A stretch of DNA of 64,000 nt, taken from NCBI RefSeq assembly GCF_013204845.1, contig NZ_JABMKY010000010.1, positions 62,001-126,000 on the forward strand, written 5' to 3'. The notes under the pieces were generated by a model, which searched no databases, was not told the origin of the DNA, and saw nothing but the letters and a program-made list of their open reading frames with translations. Below are positions 27,234 to 36,946 of this stretch, in pieces (within the stretch, counting starts at the first letter, position 1; each line of letters opens with the position of its first letter). The translations under genes were made by a program, and so were the position numbers. Source of the stretch: Paenibacillus qinlingensis. GTDB taxonomy: Bacteria > Bacillota > Bacilli > Paenibacillales > NBRC-103111.

Positions 27234-27518
27234 ATGAATGACGCACAGGATAACGGAAGTGAAGAAGAGCATCCAGGTATGTCGGATGTAGAACTGAATG
27301 AAATCATTGAAAGCTTGTGTTTAAGCAAGGTTGAGGAATTTATTCTGCTCGGGTACGAGCACGTTACTGGCAAGGATATATGGGATTGTGTAAGCGATAA
27401 ATATCGCAAAACAGGGTTGCCCTCTCTCCATCAAATCGTAAATGACATTTTGTCCCTCAAATCTACAGCGTTTATGAACTGGATGACGATTAGTATGTAT
27501 AGAGGAGCCCAATTCTAA
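27234..27518 (+). CDS. comN: ComN-like post-transcriptional regulator
   Basis: A 94-residue protein of the ComN (YrzD) family. In B. subtilis ComN acts on comE operon mRNA and localises to poles and septa. The core LSKVEEFILLGYEHVTGKDI and LPSLHQIVNDILSLKSTAFM, MNWMTISMYRG matches the family; the first 18 residues are a variable acidic extension. AGGAGG at about 27221 supports ATG 27234. It sits between spoVB and secD, the conserved position. The terminator stem covers its last codons. Confidence 0.85.
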   Translation: MNDAQDNGSEEEHPGMSDVELNEIIESLCLSKVEEFILLGYEHVTGKDIWDCVSDKYRKTGLPSLHQIVNDILSLKSTAFMNWMTISMYRGAQF

Positions 27519-27535
27519 GAATGGGCTTATTTTTT
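27506..27535 (+). terminator. Terminator overlapping the comN stop codon
   Basis: AGCCCAATT (27506-27514) pairs with AATGGGCT (27520-27527) and is followed by a T run. The stop codon (27516-27518) lies in the loop. Confidence 0.8.
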
Positions 27536-27552
27536 GCGTGAAACGACTTAAA

Positions 27553-27581
27553 TTGACTCGTTTTTCAGACCTGAGTATAAT
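27553..27581 (+). promoter_or_regulatory. Strong promoter of secD-secF
   Basis: TTGACT (27553-27558) and TATAAT (27576-27581) with a 17-bp spacer, about 30 bases before secD. Confidence 0.85.
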
Positions 27582-27616
27582 AGGCATATTGAGTATTGAA
27601 GGGAGACTAGCAACAG

Positions 27617-28852
27617 ATGCTGGATTGGAAAAGAATTTCGTTCTTTTTTCTAACGGTCGTCATTGTTCTGGGTGCAGTTGGAGTTACGAGCCCTGGATTA
27701 GTAGACCGTATTAAGCTTGGATTGGATTTAAAAGGCGGGTTTGAAATATTATACACCGCAGAGCCGCTTACGGCTGGACAACCTCTAACGAAGGAAACGC
27801 TTACGGAAGCAGCACAAAGCCTTGCTAAACGTGCGGATTCACTTGGTGTTGCTGAGCCTGAGGTATATCCAGAGGGATCAGATCGTATCCGTGTTCGTCT
27901 TGCTGGTGTTGAGAACGAGGAAGAAGTTCGTACCTTGATGTCCAAACCTTCTGTATTGACGTTCAGAGGACCAGACGGCACTGTGTACATGAACGGCACT
28001 GACTTCGTTGAGAACGCTGCGAAACTAAGCTACGATCCGAATACGAAGCAACCGATTGTTGAGATCAAAATGAAGAGCAGAGAAAAATTCAAAGAAGTAA
28101 CGACGAAGCTGGTAGGCAGCACGTTGTCTATTTATTTGGATGATGTTGTACAATCTACGGCGTCGGTCAATTTCCCAATTGATAGTGACTCCGCGATCAT
28201 TACACAAACAAACGTTGCTGAAGCTACTAAAGTAGCGAAGATGATTAATTTGGGGGCTATGCCACTCAAATTAACAGAGAAATACATACAGCGTGTTGAT
28301 GCTACATTAGGTAAAGCTTCCTTGCATGAGACAGCAAGAGCAGGCTTAATTGCATCGATCTTAATCTTCTTGTTCATGGTGATTTACTACCGTGTTCCAG
28401 GTCTAGTAGCGGCATTCACTTTGATTACGTATGTTTGGGTATTACTCGCGATCTTCGACTTTATGAATGCCACGTTGACGTTGCCTGGTATTGCTGCCCT
28501 TGTATTAGGTGCAGGGATGGCCGTCGATGCGAACATTATCACATACGAAAGAATTCGCGAAGAAATCCGTGCAGGCAAGAGTATCCTTTCCTCCTTGAAA
28601 GCAGGGACGAAGCATTCCTTCCGTACGATTATGGATGCGAACGTAACGAATTTAATCGCGGGTATCGTGTTGTATTATGTAGGTAACGGTGCTATTCGCG
28701 GTTTCGCAGTTATTACGATGATGAGTATTATTATCAGTATCTTAACGAACGTGTTGTTCTCCAGATGGCTGCTACATCTTATTATCCGGGGTAATTTGCT
28801 GAAAAAGCCAAGTTATTTCGGTGTGAAGGAGGCAGACATCCGTGGACTCTAA
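27617..28852 (+). CDS. secD: Protein translocase subunit SecD
   Basis: SecD, 411 residues, uses the proton gradient to aid late steps of Sec export. The first helix (SFFLTVVIVLGAVGVTSPG) precedes LGLDLKGGFEILYTAE, the P1 head domain follows, and five helices fill the C-terminal half with GAGMAVDANIITYERIREE. It is shorter than E. coli SecD (615) because the P1 domain is small, as usual in Gram-positives. secD and secF are separate here, whereas B. subtilis has a fused secDF. Confidence 0.96.
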   Translation: MLDWKRISFFFLTVVIVLGAVGVTSPGLVDRIKLGLDLKGGFEILYTAEPLTAGQPLTKETLTEAAQSLAKRADSLGVAEPEVYPEGSDRIRVRLAGVENEEEVRTLMSKPSVLTFRGPDGTVYMNGTDFVENAAKLSYDPNTKQPIVEIKMKSREKFKEVTTKLVGSTLSIYLDDVVQSTASVNFPIDSDSAIITQTNVAEATKVAKMINLGAMPLKLTEKYIQRVDATLGKASLHETARAGLIASILIFLFMVIYYRVPGLVAAFTLITYVWVLLAIFDFMNATLTLPGIAALVLGAGMAVDANIITYERIREEIRAGKSILSSLKAGTKHSFRTIMDANVTNLIAGIVLYYVGNGAIRGFAVITMMSIIISILTNVLFSRWLLHLIIRGNLLKKPSYFGVKEADIRGL

Positions 28853-29768
28853 ACAAAAGTTTGACTTTGTAAAAAATCGCAATAAATTTTTCATCATATC
28901 GGCTGCAGTTCTTATCATTGGGTTAGTTGTTATGTTAACCTCAGGCATGAATTTCGGTGTCGATTTCAAAGCAGGAACGAATATTGACCTTGTTGTCGGC
29001 AAACAGTTGGACAGCGCAAAGGTTGAAGAAATTTTACATGGTTTGAACACGAGCGGCGATGTGAAATCGAAATATGCGGATCCTACAATCGGCGGTAATA
29101 ATAGTGATCGTGTATCGATTCGTTTCGATGACGTTCTCGATGATGCGACAGTCGACAAGATCCAAAAAGCTTTTGCCACAACGTACAGCGCAGAAGTTTC
29201 AAAGGAAATCAATACGGTTGATCCACAGCTTGCTAAAGAGTTATTGATGAAAGCCGTGTATGCCGTTGCCATTTCAAGCGTATTGATCTGCTTGTATGTG
29301 AGTATCCGTTTTGAATGGCGTTTTGCATTGGCTGCAATTATCGCTATTCTGCATGATGCGTTCATCGTTATCGCGATGTTTGCCATTTTCCGCTTTGAAG
29401 TGAACCTTCCTTTCCTTGCGGCTGTATTGACAACGATCGGTTATTCCATTAATGACAAGATCGTTATCTTTGACCGGATTCGTGAGAATCTGCGTTTCGC
29501 TAAACTGAAGACAGATGCTGATCTCGTTGCTCTCGTTAACGACAGTATCTGGCAAACGATGGCACGTAACATCAATACCGTACTCGTCGTCTTAATCGCA
29601 GCAGGCTGTTTGTATCTGTTCGGAAGCGAGTCCATCAAGTTGTTCGCCTTGGCTAAGTTAATTGGTCTTACGAGCGGTGCTTATTCGTCAGTCTTCATCG
29701 CATGTTCCTTGTGGTATTTGTTCAAAAGAAACTCCTTATCACGTTCTAAAAAGAAAGTTGCAGCGTAA
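28842..29768 (+). CDS. secF: Protein translocase subunit SecF
   Basis: SecF, 308 residues, partner of SecD. It begins with KQKFDFVKNRNKFF, has NFGVDFKAGTNIDL after helix 1 and TTIGYSINDKIVIFDRIREN in the C-terminal membrane half, the conserved SecF site. The start is GTG 28842 with GAAGGAGG just upstream; it overlaps the secD end by 11 bases, so the two are coupled. Confidence 0.96.
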   Translation: MDSKQKFDFVKNRNKFFIISAAVLIIGLVVMLTSGMNFGVDFKAGTNIDLVVGKQLDSAKVEEILHGLNTSGDVKSKYADPTIGGNNSDRVSIRFDDVLDDATVDKIQKAFATTYSAEVSKEINTVDPQLAKELLMKAVYAVAISSVLICLYVSIRFEWRFALAAIIAILHDAFIVIAMFAIFRFEVNLPFLAAVLTTIGYSINDKIVIFDRIRENLRFAKLKTDADLVALVNDSIWQTMARNINTVLVVLIAAGCLYLFGSESIKLFALAKLIGLTSGAYSSVFIACSLWYLFKRNSLSRSKKKVAA

Positions 29769-29833
29769 TAACCATAATAACCGGCCGCGTGATTGTTGCG
29801 CGGCCTTTGTATCCGTTCAGGGGGAATGTCCAC

Positions 29834-30784
29834 GTGAATGATGAGGGTTTTCGTAAGACAGAATACGCGCTGTGGTCAGCTCTACTCGTGCTCACCATAT
29901 TGGCTTGTTCGATGGGGATAGTTGGCATTAGAGCACATAGTAATTCTCTGATCGCGGCTGCGGCGCAGTCGGCAGCAGGAATTTGTATAGTAGCTGCTGC
30001 CATTACTAGAGTAAGGACGATGAGAGTGCAGCTTGCTGGAGCTTCTTTCCGGGGATTGGAACCACAAATTTCAGTGAGTTCCCTTTTATTCATTGTCTTG
30101 ATCTTATTGATTGGTGCTGAATTAGCCGTCATATCGGTTAAATCCTTGATCAACCAGGTCGAGTACGAAGCAAGTTTAGTGACTTTTGCTGTTCTTGTTA
30201 TTTCGCTGCTTGCGAAGGAAGGAATGTTTTACTTCTTAAGTAAGCGGGGCATGCAGCTAGGAACTGAGGAATTTATTGCCAATGCACGAAGACGTCGTTC
30301 CGATATATACTCTTCTTTTGTGGTCATTGTAGGTGTCCTCTCGACGATGTTGGCTCAAGCGCTCGGATTTAACGCATTTACTTATGTAGACACATTTGCC
30401 GGACTCATCGTTGCACTTTTTATAGGTAAAATGGGATTCTCGTTAGTCAATAAAACCATATCAACGCCAACAGAAAAAGTTCTTCACCAGGAAGAGGCAG
30501 CTGATTATGTGAAAGCTATTCAGAAGATTCATGGTGTGATTACGGTTGACGAATTGAACGCAAGAGAACATGGGCATTATGTTGTCATTGAAATGACGAT
30601 CAGTGTGAATCCTAGGCTCTCTGTTTGGGAAGGGCACGAGGTGTCTAAGAAGATTAAACAGCAGCTGATGAAGCAATATCATCATGTAACGCATGTATAC
30701 ATACATGTGAATCCTTACGATGCAGGTTATCCCTATAAGCAGGCAGATGTGGAAGCAAGTGAGTTGCCATCTGTTTTGCACTAA
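29834..30784 (+). CDS. Cation diffusion facilitator family protein with degenerate metal site
   Basis: A 316-residue protein with the CDF layout: about six helices in the first 205 residues, then a cytoplasmic dimer domain (ADYVKAIQKIHGVITVDELNAREHG). CDF proteins export Zn, Mn, Fe or similar ions. The site-A residues are mostly lost: the DxxxD of helix 2 (VDSLVD in E. coli YiiP) is AAQSAAG here, and the His of HxxxD in helix 5 is Arg (RRRRSD), leaving one Asp. It may be non-transporting or altered in specificity. GTG 29834 is the start behind AGGGGG (29819-29824). It lies between secF and recJ. Confidence 0.82.
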   Translation: MNDEGFRKTEYALWSALLVLTILACSMGIVGIRAHSNSLIAAAAQSAAGICIVAAAITRVRTMRVQLAGASFRGLEPQISVSSLLFIVLILLIGAELAVISVKSLINQVEYEASLVTFAVLVISLLAKEGMFYFLSKRGMQLGTEEFIANARRRRSDIYSSFVVIVGVLSTMLAQALGFNAFTYVDTFAGLIVALFIGKMGFSLVNKTISTPTEKVLHQEEAADYVKAIQKIHGVITVDELNAREHGHYVVIEMTISVNPRLSVWEGHEVSKKIKQQLMKQYHHVTHVYIHVNPYDAGYPYKQADVEASELPSVLH

Positions 30785-30850
30785 ATCATTGTTTTCGAAG
30801 ATTATGTACCGTGAAATTTTCATAGGAAAACACCAAGGAGGAGCCACCAA

Positions 30851-33268
30851 GTGCTAGCACCGAAGGCAAGATGGAACATTGGAAACGCGGATGAGGCGCT
30901 TGTTGAAGAATTTGTTCGTGAGCTGCAGTTGGATCCCTTGGTAGCCCGTATTCTAGTTCTTCGAGATATTCGCAGCGTGTCTGAGGCCCAACAATTTATG
31001 CAAGGCGGCGTGGGTGATTACCATGATCCCTATTTGTTAGATGGGATGCTGCCAGCTGTCGAGCGTATTCGCAAAGCCCTGCTCAATAATGAATTCATTC
31101 GTATTTACGGCGATTATGATGCAGATGGGGTTAGCAGTACATCCTTAATGGCGCATTTGTTAAAAGGGTTAGGAGCGCATTTCGATACTTATATTCCTCA
31201 TAGGATTCGTGAAGGCTATGGTTTGAATCGTGCTGCAATGGACTTGGCTAAGGAACAAGGTGTCCAGTTGCTTATCACCGTGGATACGGGAATAAGTGCC
31301 GTTCAAGAAATTGCCTATTGCAATGAAATTGGTTTAGATGTCATAGTGACGGATCATCATGAACCGCCAGAAGAGCTGCCTGATGCCTTAGCTGTGATTA
31401 ATCCTAAGAAACCTGGCTGTCCGTATCCCTACAAGCTATTAGCAGGTGTAGGTGTGGCATTTAAGCTTGCACATGCGCTTCTGGAGCGGTTTCCAGAGGA
31501 ACTTCTTGAGTTCGCTGCGCTTGGAACAGTTGCCGACCTTATGCCCCTCACAGGTGAGAATCGGTTGCTTGTGAAGATGGGCCTCGCACGTATGCAGGAT
31601 TCCAGCTATGTTGGATTTCGTTCGCTGATTGGTGTATCTGGCATTGAACGGAAAGAGATTACAGCTGGCCATATCGGTTTCTCGCTCGCTCCCAAAATTA
31701 ATGCGAGTGGTCGCTTAGAAGCGGCTGACATTGCCGTCAAGCTGTTGACCACATCAGATGAAAAAGAAGCGGAGCAAATTGCCTTCGAATTGGATATGCT
31801 GAATAAAGAGCGTCAACAAATCGTTGAGGATATGGTCCAAGAAGCGTTTGCGATGGCTGAGGAACAGCGAGCGAAGGGCTTGGATAAAGTCATTGTCGTA
31901 GCGAAAGAAAACTGGAATGTGGGTGTCGTTGGGATTGTAGCCTCCAAGATTGTAGAGAAATTCTATCGACCTACGCTTGTGCTAAGTATTGACCCGCAGA
32001 AGGGCATGGCCAAAGGCTCTGCACGTTCGATTGCAGGCTTTGATTTGCATAAGGCATTGACGGCTTGTAAGGACCTGCTGGACCACTACGGTGGTCATCA
32101 AGCAGCGGCAGGGATGAGCTTAGATAGCGGCCATCTGGAAGCTTTCGCACTTCGCCTAAATGAGCTTGCAGCGGCAACGTTGACAGAGCAGGACTACGTA
32201 CCCGTCTTACGGGTAGATAATGCGTGCAACCTAGCGGATGTCCCAATTGCAAGCATAGAGGGCCTAGAATTACTGGCACCATTCGGAATGGGCAACCCTT
32301 CGCCTAAGTTTATGTTTACGGATTTAGGACTTGAAGATATTCGAACCATGGGCAAAGAAAAACAGCACCTGAAGCTGGGACTTTCTCAAGCTAAGGATGA
32401 AGTTAGCTGTACGGTAGAAGCCGTGGGCTTTGGCAAAGGTAGTTTAGCTGCGTTAATTGCCCCTTCGGCCAAGGTGGATGTCTTAGGGGAACTCTCCATT
32501 AATGAGTGGAATGGGGTTAGAAAGCCACAGATCATCATGCAGGATCTGCGAATCCCACACACGCAGGTATTTGATTGGCGTGGAACGGGACAATTGCACT
32601 TGAAGCTTGCAGCACTTACGAGTAATCTCTCAGCGGGGCCGGCAGCACCACAGCGCTCACCCGGAATCGTGCTTTTCGATGAAGCGGATGCAGCGTTGTA
32701 TCAAGCAGTAGCTGCACAAGTCGGACATCATGTGCCGTATTGGATCGTGCAAGATGACGGTGAAGTAAGGCCAGCTAACGAGGCAGCGATCGGGGTTGCT
32801 TTCGACGAACTGCAAGATGTCATTCTGTACACGTTGCCTCGTCGTATTGATAGTTTGAAATCGGTACTTCAGCAAGCGACGGGGATGATGCGCTGCTACC
32901 CTGTATTTGCCGAACTAGGGCAGGACAGCGGCAATACGTTGCCTTCAAGGGATATGTTCAAGATGCTCTATGGTACCTTGCAGAAGGAGAAATCACTTCA
33001 GCTGCAAGATACGAGGATAATGACATCTTTCAGTAAGCGTTCGGGATTATCACTCGGAATGATTCATTTTATTTTATCTGTTTTTGAGGAATTAGAATTT
33101 GTCGTAAAACATGATAATATGGTTACATTGAGTGCCACACCTGCCAAAAGAGATTTAACCACATCACGATTGTACCAGCATCGATTGCATCGTCAAGAAG
33201 TTGAAGCCATTGTTATGTATTCTTCAGCGAAAGAGCTGGAGCAATGGATCGCTGATAACATAAAATAA
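30851..33268 (+). CDS. recJ: Single-stranded-DNA-specific exonuclease RecJ
   Basis: RecJ, 805 residues, 5'-3' exonuclease of recombination and repair. The DHH phosphoesterase motifs are IYGDYDADGVSS, TVDTGIS and VTDHHEPP; DHHA1 has GGHQAAAGMSL. An OB-type domain follows, and the last 230 residues form the extra C-terminal domain found in Bacillales RecJ. The start is GTG 30851 behind AAGGAGGAG. It is followed 26 bases later by apt, the conserved order recJ-apt-relA. Confidence 0.96.
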   Translation: MLAPKARWNIGNADEALVEEFVRELQLDPLVARILVLRDIRSVSEAQQFMQGGVGDYHDPYLLDGMLPAVERIRKALLNNEFIRIYGDYDADGVSSTSLMAHLLKGLGAHFDTYIPHRIREGYGLNRAAMDLAKEQGVQLLITVDTGISAVQEIAYCNEIGLDVIVTDHHEPPEELPDALAVINPKKPGCPYPYKLLAGVGVAFKLAHALLERFPEELLEFAALGTVADLMPLTGENRLLVKMGLARMQDSSYVGFRSLIGVSGIERKEITAGHIGFSLAPKINASGRLEAADIAVKLLTTSDEKEAEQIAFELDMLNKERQQIVEDMVQEAFAMAEEQRAKGLDKVIVVAKENWNVGVVGIVASKIVEKFYRPTLVLSIDPQKGMAKGSARSIAGFDLHKALTACKDLLDHYGGHQAAAGMSLDSGHLEAFALRLNELAAATLTEQDYVPVLRVDNACNLADVPIASIEGLELLAPFGMGNPSPKFMFTDLGLEDIRTMGKEKQHLKLGLSQAKDEVSCTVEAVGFGKGSLAALIAPSAKVDVLGELSINEWNGVRKPQIIMQDLRIPHTQVFDWRGTGQLHLKLAALTSNLSAGPAAPQRSPGIVLFDEADAALYQAVAAQVGHHVPYWIVQDDGEVRPANEAAIGVAFDELQDVILYTLPRRIDSLKSVLQQATGMMRCYPVFAELGQDSGNTLPSRDMFKMLYGTLQKEKSLQLQDTRIMTSFSKRSGLSLGMIHFILSVFEELEFVVKHDNMVTLSATPAKRDLTTSRLYQHRLHRQEVEAIVMYSSAKELEQWIADNIK

Positions 33269-33294
33269 ACAGAGTTTACATTGGAGGAAATCAT

Positions 33295-33807
33295 ATGAAT
33301 TTCAAAGATTATATTCGCGTTATCCCGGATTATCCGCAGCCAGGCATTCGTTTCAAAGATATCACAACGCTGCTGCAGAATGGTCCTGTGTACAAAGAAG
33401 CTATCGAGCAATTAAAACAACTCATTCAAGACAAAGAAATTGATGTCATTGCAGGTCCGGAAGCGCGTGGATTTGTCATTGGTGCTCCACTGGCAACAGC
33501 ACTCGGCGTGGGCTTTATTCCCATTCGTAAAAGCGGTAAATTACCTGGTGAAACGATCGAAGCGGATTATGCACTTGAGTATGGTAAAGATAAGCTGGCT
33601 ATGCATAAGGATGCCATTAAGCCTGGACAGAAAGTACTTATTGCGGATGACTTACTTGCAACAGGCGGAACGATTCAAACGTCCGTTGATTTGATCAAAC
33701 AGCTAGGTGGAGAAATCGTCGGAGCTGCTTTCTTAATCGAGCTTACGTATTTGGATGGCCGCAGCAAATTCGAAGGTTTTGATGTCGTTTCACTTGTTCA
33801 ATATTAA
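33295..33807 (+). CDS. apt: Adenine phosphoribosyltransferase
   Basis: Apt, 170 residues, salvages adenine to AMP with PRPP. The PRPP loop is VLIADDLLATGGTI at about 122-135, and the N-terminal IRVIPDYPQPGIRFKDITTLL is typical. SD is GGAGG. It ends in its own terminator, so relA has a separate promoter. Confidence 0.97.
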   Translation: MNFKDYIRVIPDYPQPGIRFKDITTLLQNGPVYKEAIEQLKQLIQDKEIDVIAGPEARGFVIGAPLATALGVGFIPIRKSGKLPGETIEADYALEYGKDKLAMHKDAIKPGQKVLIADDLLATGGTIQTSVDLIKQLGGEIVGAAFLIELTYLDGRSKFEGFDVVSLVQY

Positions 33808-33818
33808 GACAGGGTTGG

Positions 33819-33851
33819 AGAATCGAATGTTCGTTATTCGATTCTCTTTTT
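33819..33851 (+). terminator. Terminator after apt
   Basis: GAGAATCGAAT (33819-33829) pairs with ATTCGATTCTC (33836-33846), followed by five T. Confidence 0.9.
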
Positions 33852-33927
33852 CATAGCATTCTACGGAGTGAATGTGATGTGTTTGCGGCAGCTATGATGC
33901 TTTTTGTCGAAGCCTGTACGTGAATAG

Positions 33928-33957
33928 TTGACGAGGGGCCTGACTTGCAGGCATAAT
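33928..33957 (+). promoter_or_regulatory. Promoter of relA
   Basis: TTGACG (33928-33933) and CATAAT (33952-33957) with an 18-bp spacer, about 28 bases before the relA start. Confidence 0.65.
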
Positions 33958-33991
33958 GAATAAAAATCGACTAAAGGGAATGGGTAGATGC

Positions 33992-36178
33992 ATGGGTATA
34001 GAGCAGCTGCTGGAAAAGGCCGCCACCTATCTGAAAGAGAATGATTTGCAGAGGATTCGGGAGGCCTATGAATTCGCGGATGAAGCCCATCATGGCCAAG
34101 TGCGCAAATCAGGTGAGCCCTATATTCTGCATCCACTCGCTGTTGCAGATATATTGGTGAATATGCAGATGGATGTCACTTCGGTGATTGCTGCGCTTCT
34201 GCATGATGTGGTTGAAGACACGACAGTTTCGTTGGAAACTGTTCTAGATAAATTCGGGAAAACCTGTGCGATGCTCGTTGATGGTTTGACGAAGCTGGAG
34301 CGCATTAAGTTCAAATCCAAAGAAGAGCAGCAGAATGAGAATTACCGCAAAATGTTCGTTGCGATGGCGCAGGATATTCGCGTGATTCTGATTAAGCTTG
34401 CAGATCGTCTGCATAACATGCGGACACTTAAGTATCAATCGGAAGAAAGCCAGCGCCGCATTGCAGAAGAGACGTTGGAGATTTTCTGCCCGATTGCGCA
34501 TCGACTCGGTATTTCCACGATCAAATGGGAGATGGAGGACATTGCCCTCCGTTATTTGAATCCGCAGCAATACTACCGAATCGTGAATCTCATGCAGAAG
34601 AAACGGACTGAGCGTGAGCAGTACATTGAAGATGTCATTCACAGCATCAAAGAGAAATTGGATGAGATGGGGATTCAAGGGGATATTTCGGGAAGACCGA
34701 AGCATCTCTACAGCATTTACAAAAAAATGAGCTCCCGCGGCAAGCAATTTAACGAGATCTACGATCTCATGGCTTTGCGCGTCATTGTTGACGGCATCAA
34801 AGATTGCTATGCTTCTTTGGGTATCATTCATACGTTATGGAAACCAATGCCTGGCCGCTTCAAGGATTATATTGCGATGCCGAAACCGAATATGTATCAA
34901 TCCTTGCACACGACCGTTATTGGGCCGAAGGGTGAGCCGCTAGAGGTTCAGATTCGGACGTGGGAAATGCATCGTACCTCTGAGTTCGGGATCGCCGCGC
35001 ATTGGGCTTACAAAGAAGGCGGGACAGTTGTTCCATCCGGTACCTTCGAGGATAAAATGAGCTGGTTCCGCGAAATTCTGGAGCTTCAGCATGAAACGAA
35101 CGATGCGTCTGAGTTCATGGAATCCATGAAGATGGATTTCTTCTCTGATCTTGTTTTCGTCTTTACGCCAAAAGGGGAAGTCATCGAGCTTCCGGCAGGG
35201 GCGGTTCCGTTGGATTTTGCCTATCGCATTCATACTGAAATTGGGAATCGTACCATTGGCGCCAAAGTCAATTCGCGGATCGTTCCGCTCGATCATAAGC
35301 TCAAAACCGGCGATATTATTGAAATTCTAACTTCTAAGCATTCCTATGGGCCTAGTCAAGATTGGATCAAGATCGCGCAATCGTCCCACGCACGCAGTAA
35401 AATTAAGCAGTGGTTTAAGAAAGAGAAGCGTGAAGAGAACGTTGAAAAAGGTAAGGATATGATTGAGCGCGAGCTTAAACGCTTAGCTATCGATCCTCCA
35501 ACCTTAATGAGCGATGATAAAATGTTGGAAGCAGCGAAGAAATTTAATTTTAGCGATATTGAAGACATGCTCTCGGCAGTTGGTTTTGGTGGTATTACAG
35601 CAGCACAAATATGTACCAAGCTAACGGAGAAGCTGCGCAAGGAAGCGGAAGAAGCACAGATTATTAAGCTGAGCAGTGAAGTGAAAGAGGTCAAAGCCCC
35701 TGCTTCTACGGAGCGTAAAAGCCGTCCTACGAACGGCGTTCGCGTTAAAGGAGTAGACAACTTGCTGGTTCGATTTGCGCGATGCTGTAATCCGGTTCCA
35801 GGGGATTTCATCATTGGCTATATTACTCGGGGACGCGGCGTTTCAGTCCATCGCTCGGATTGCACGAACATTCCGACGAGTATGGGTGAGGAAGAACGAG
35901 TAATTGAAGTGGATTGGGCAGAGGCTGTTGAATCTAATTTCAATGTGGAAATTGAGATTACAGGTCATGATCGCCGCGGCTTCTTAAACGAAGTGCTGCA
36001 AGCAGTTTCTGAGAGCAAGACGATGATTTCAGCTGTTTCAGGCCGTTCTGATAAGAACAAAATGGCAACCATTCATATGACGATTTTGATTAAAAATATC
36101 GATCATCTGCAGTCTGTTGTAGAGAAAATAAAACGCGTCAAAGATATTTATTCCGTTCAACGGATTATGCAGACCTAG
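33992..36178 (+). CDS. relA: Bifunctional (p)ppGpp synthetase/hydrolase RelA/SpoT (Rel)
   Basis: Rel, 728 residues, makes and degrades (p)ppGpp in the stringent response. The order is HD hydrolase (HHGQVRKSGEPYILHP, LLHDVVEDT), synthetase (YQSLHTTVIGPKGEPLEVQI), TGS, helical and zinc-finger region (RFARCCNPVPGDFIIGYITRG has the Cys pair) and C-terminal ACT. The HD motif is intact, so it should be bifunctional. ATG 33992 is chosen because the ATG at 33956 is inside the -10 and the one at 33980 abuts the AAAGGG site. Confidence 0.96.
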   Translation: MGIEQLLEKAATYLKENDLQRIREAYEFADEAHHGQVRKSGEPYILHPLAVADILVNMQMDVTSVIAALLHDVVEDTTVSLETVLDKFGKTCAMLVDGLTKLERIKFKSKEEQQNENYRKMFVAMAQDIRVILIKLADRLHNMRTLKYQSEESQRRIAEETLEIFCPIAHRLGISTIKWEMEDIALRYLNPQQYYRIVNLMQKKRTEREQYIEDVIHSIKEKLDEMGIQGDISGRPKHLYSIYKKMSSRGKQFNEIYDLMALRVIVDGIKDCYASLGIIHTLWKPMPGRFKDYIAMPKPNMYQSLHTTVIGPKGEPLEVQIRTWEMHRTSEFGIAAHWAYKEGGTVVPSGTFEDKMSWFREILELQHETNDASEFMESMKMDFFSDLVFVFTPKGEVIELPAGAVPLDFAYRIHTEIGNRTIGAKVNSRIVPLDHKLKTGDIIEILTSKHSYGPSQDWIKIAQSSHARSKIKQWFKKEKREENVEKGKDMIERELKRLAIDPPTLMSDDKMLEAAKKFNFSDIEDMLSAVGFGGITAAQICTKLTEKLRKEAEEAQIIKLSSEVKEVKAPASTERKSRPTNGVRVKGVDNLLVRFARCCNPVPGDFIIGYITRGRGVSVHRSDCTNIPTSMGEEERVIEVDWAEAVESNFNVEIEITGHDRRGFLNEVLQAVSESKTMISAVSGRSDKNKMATIHMTILIKNIDHLQSVVEKIKRVKDIYSVQRIMQT

Positions 36179-36200
36179 CTAGTAAGGGGATTTAGGAACG

Positions 36201-36641
36201 ATGAGAGTTGTTGTTCAACGTTGTAAGAATGCAGAAGTAACGGTCAATAATCAAACGATCGGTCGCATCGAGCAGGGGCTTATGCTGTTGGTTGGCATAA
36301 CCCATGAAGATACCGAACATGATGCGAAGTATCTTGCAGATAAAGTGGCCGGGCTTCGAATTTTTGAAGATGAAACAGGTAAAATGAATTTGTCTGTCCT
36401 CGAGACAGGGGGAGCGATTCTATCTGTGTCACAATTTACCCTGTATGGGGATTGCCGCAAAGGCAAGCGCCCGAATTTCATGTCGGCAGCTCGTCCTGAA
36501 CAAGCGGAACCGTTGTATCAGGAATTTAACAGATTGCTCAGAGAGCAGGGGTTACAAGTTGAAACGGGTGCATTTGGTGAAATGATGGATGTTTCCCTGA
36601 CGAATTGGGGACCTGTAACCTTGGTGATCGATAGTAAATAA
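36201..36641 (+). CDS. dtd: D-aminoacyl-tRNA deacylase
   Basis: Dtd, 146 residues, removes D-amino acids (and glycine from tRNA-Ala) to protect translation. Both signature motifs are there: [17 protein letters not shown] (SQFTL) at about 76-92 and [11 protein letters not shown] (the GP of the NXGPVT loop) at the C-terminus. It follows relA after 22 bases and is probably cotranscribed, as in other Bacillales. Confidence 0.97.
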   Translation: MRVVVQRCKNAEVTVNNQTIGRIEQGLMLLVGITHEDTEHDAKYLADKVAGLRIFEDETGKMNLSVLETGGAILSVSQFTLYGDCRKGKRPNFMSAARPEQAEPLYQEFNRLLREQGLQVETGAFGEMMDVSLTNWGPVTLVIDSK

Positions 36642-36725
36642 GCTATCTGGATGAAGGATTTAGGATAGGCAGTCTGAACGGTGGTTATACTATACATGTA
36701 TAAACTAGCGGTTAGGAGCCTACAG

Positions 36726-36899
36726 ATGCGTCAATCCATCAAAGAAAAGATGATGACTGCCCCGATACAGCAACTGTTTCATACCTCGATGGCTGAGCGG
36801 ATGAGTCAAGTAAATGCTTTTGCAGATGTTGAAATTAGTGCAGAATTCACTTCTGATCAGGAAAAAATGAAAAGTATTCCTAAGAAATCGTTCCGGTAA
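36726..36899 (+). CDS. Small hypothetical protein, 57 residues
   Basis: No family recognised. From ATG 36726, 8 bases after TAGGAG, the frame gives 57 residues: MRQSIKEKMMTAPIQQLFHT, an amphipathic helix-like middle (SMAERMSQVNAFADVEISAEF), and a basic end (KSIPKKSFR). There is no signal peptide or membrane helix, so it is probably cytosolic. A palindrome, TATACATGTATA (36688-36699), and a possible -10 TATACT lie just upstream, and a terminator follows at once, so it looks like its own transcription unit. The SD and terminator make it credible despite its size. Confidence 0.6.
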   Translation: MRQSIKEKMMTAPIQQLFHTSMAERMSQVNAFADVEISAEFTSDQEKMKSIPKKSFR

Positions 36900-36902
36900 T
36901 TC

Positions 36903-36946
36903 ATAAAACCACGTCTGTGCTGTTTGTCAGCCTTGCGTGGTTTTAT
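36903..36946 (+). terminator. Terminator after the small gene
   Basis: ATAAAACCACG (36903-36913) pairs with CGTGGTTTTAT (36936-36946). Confidence 0.88.
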
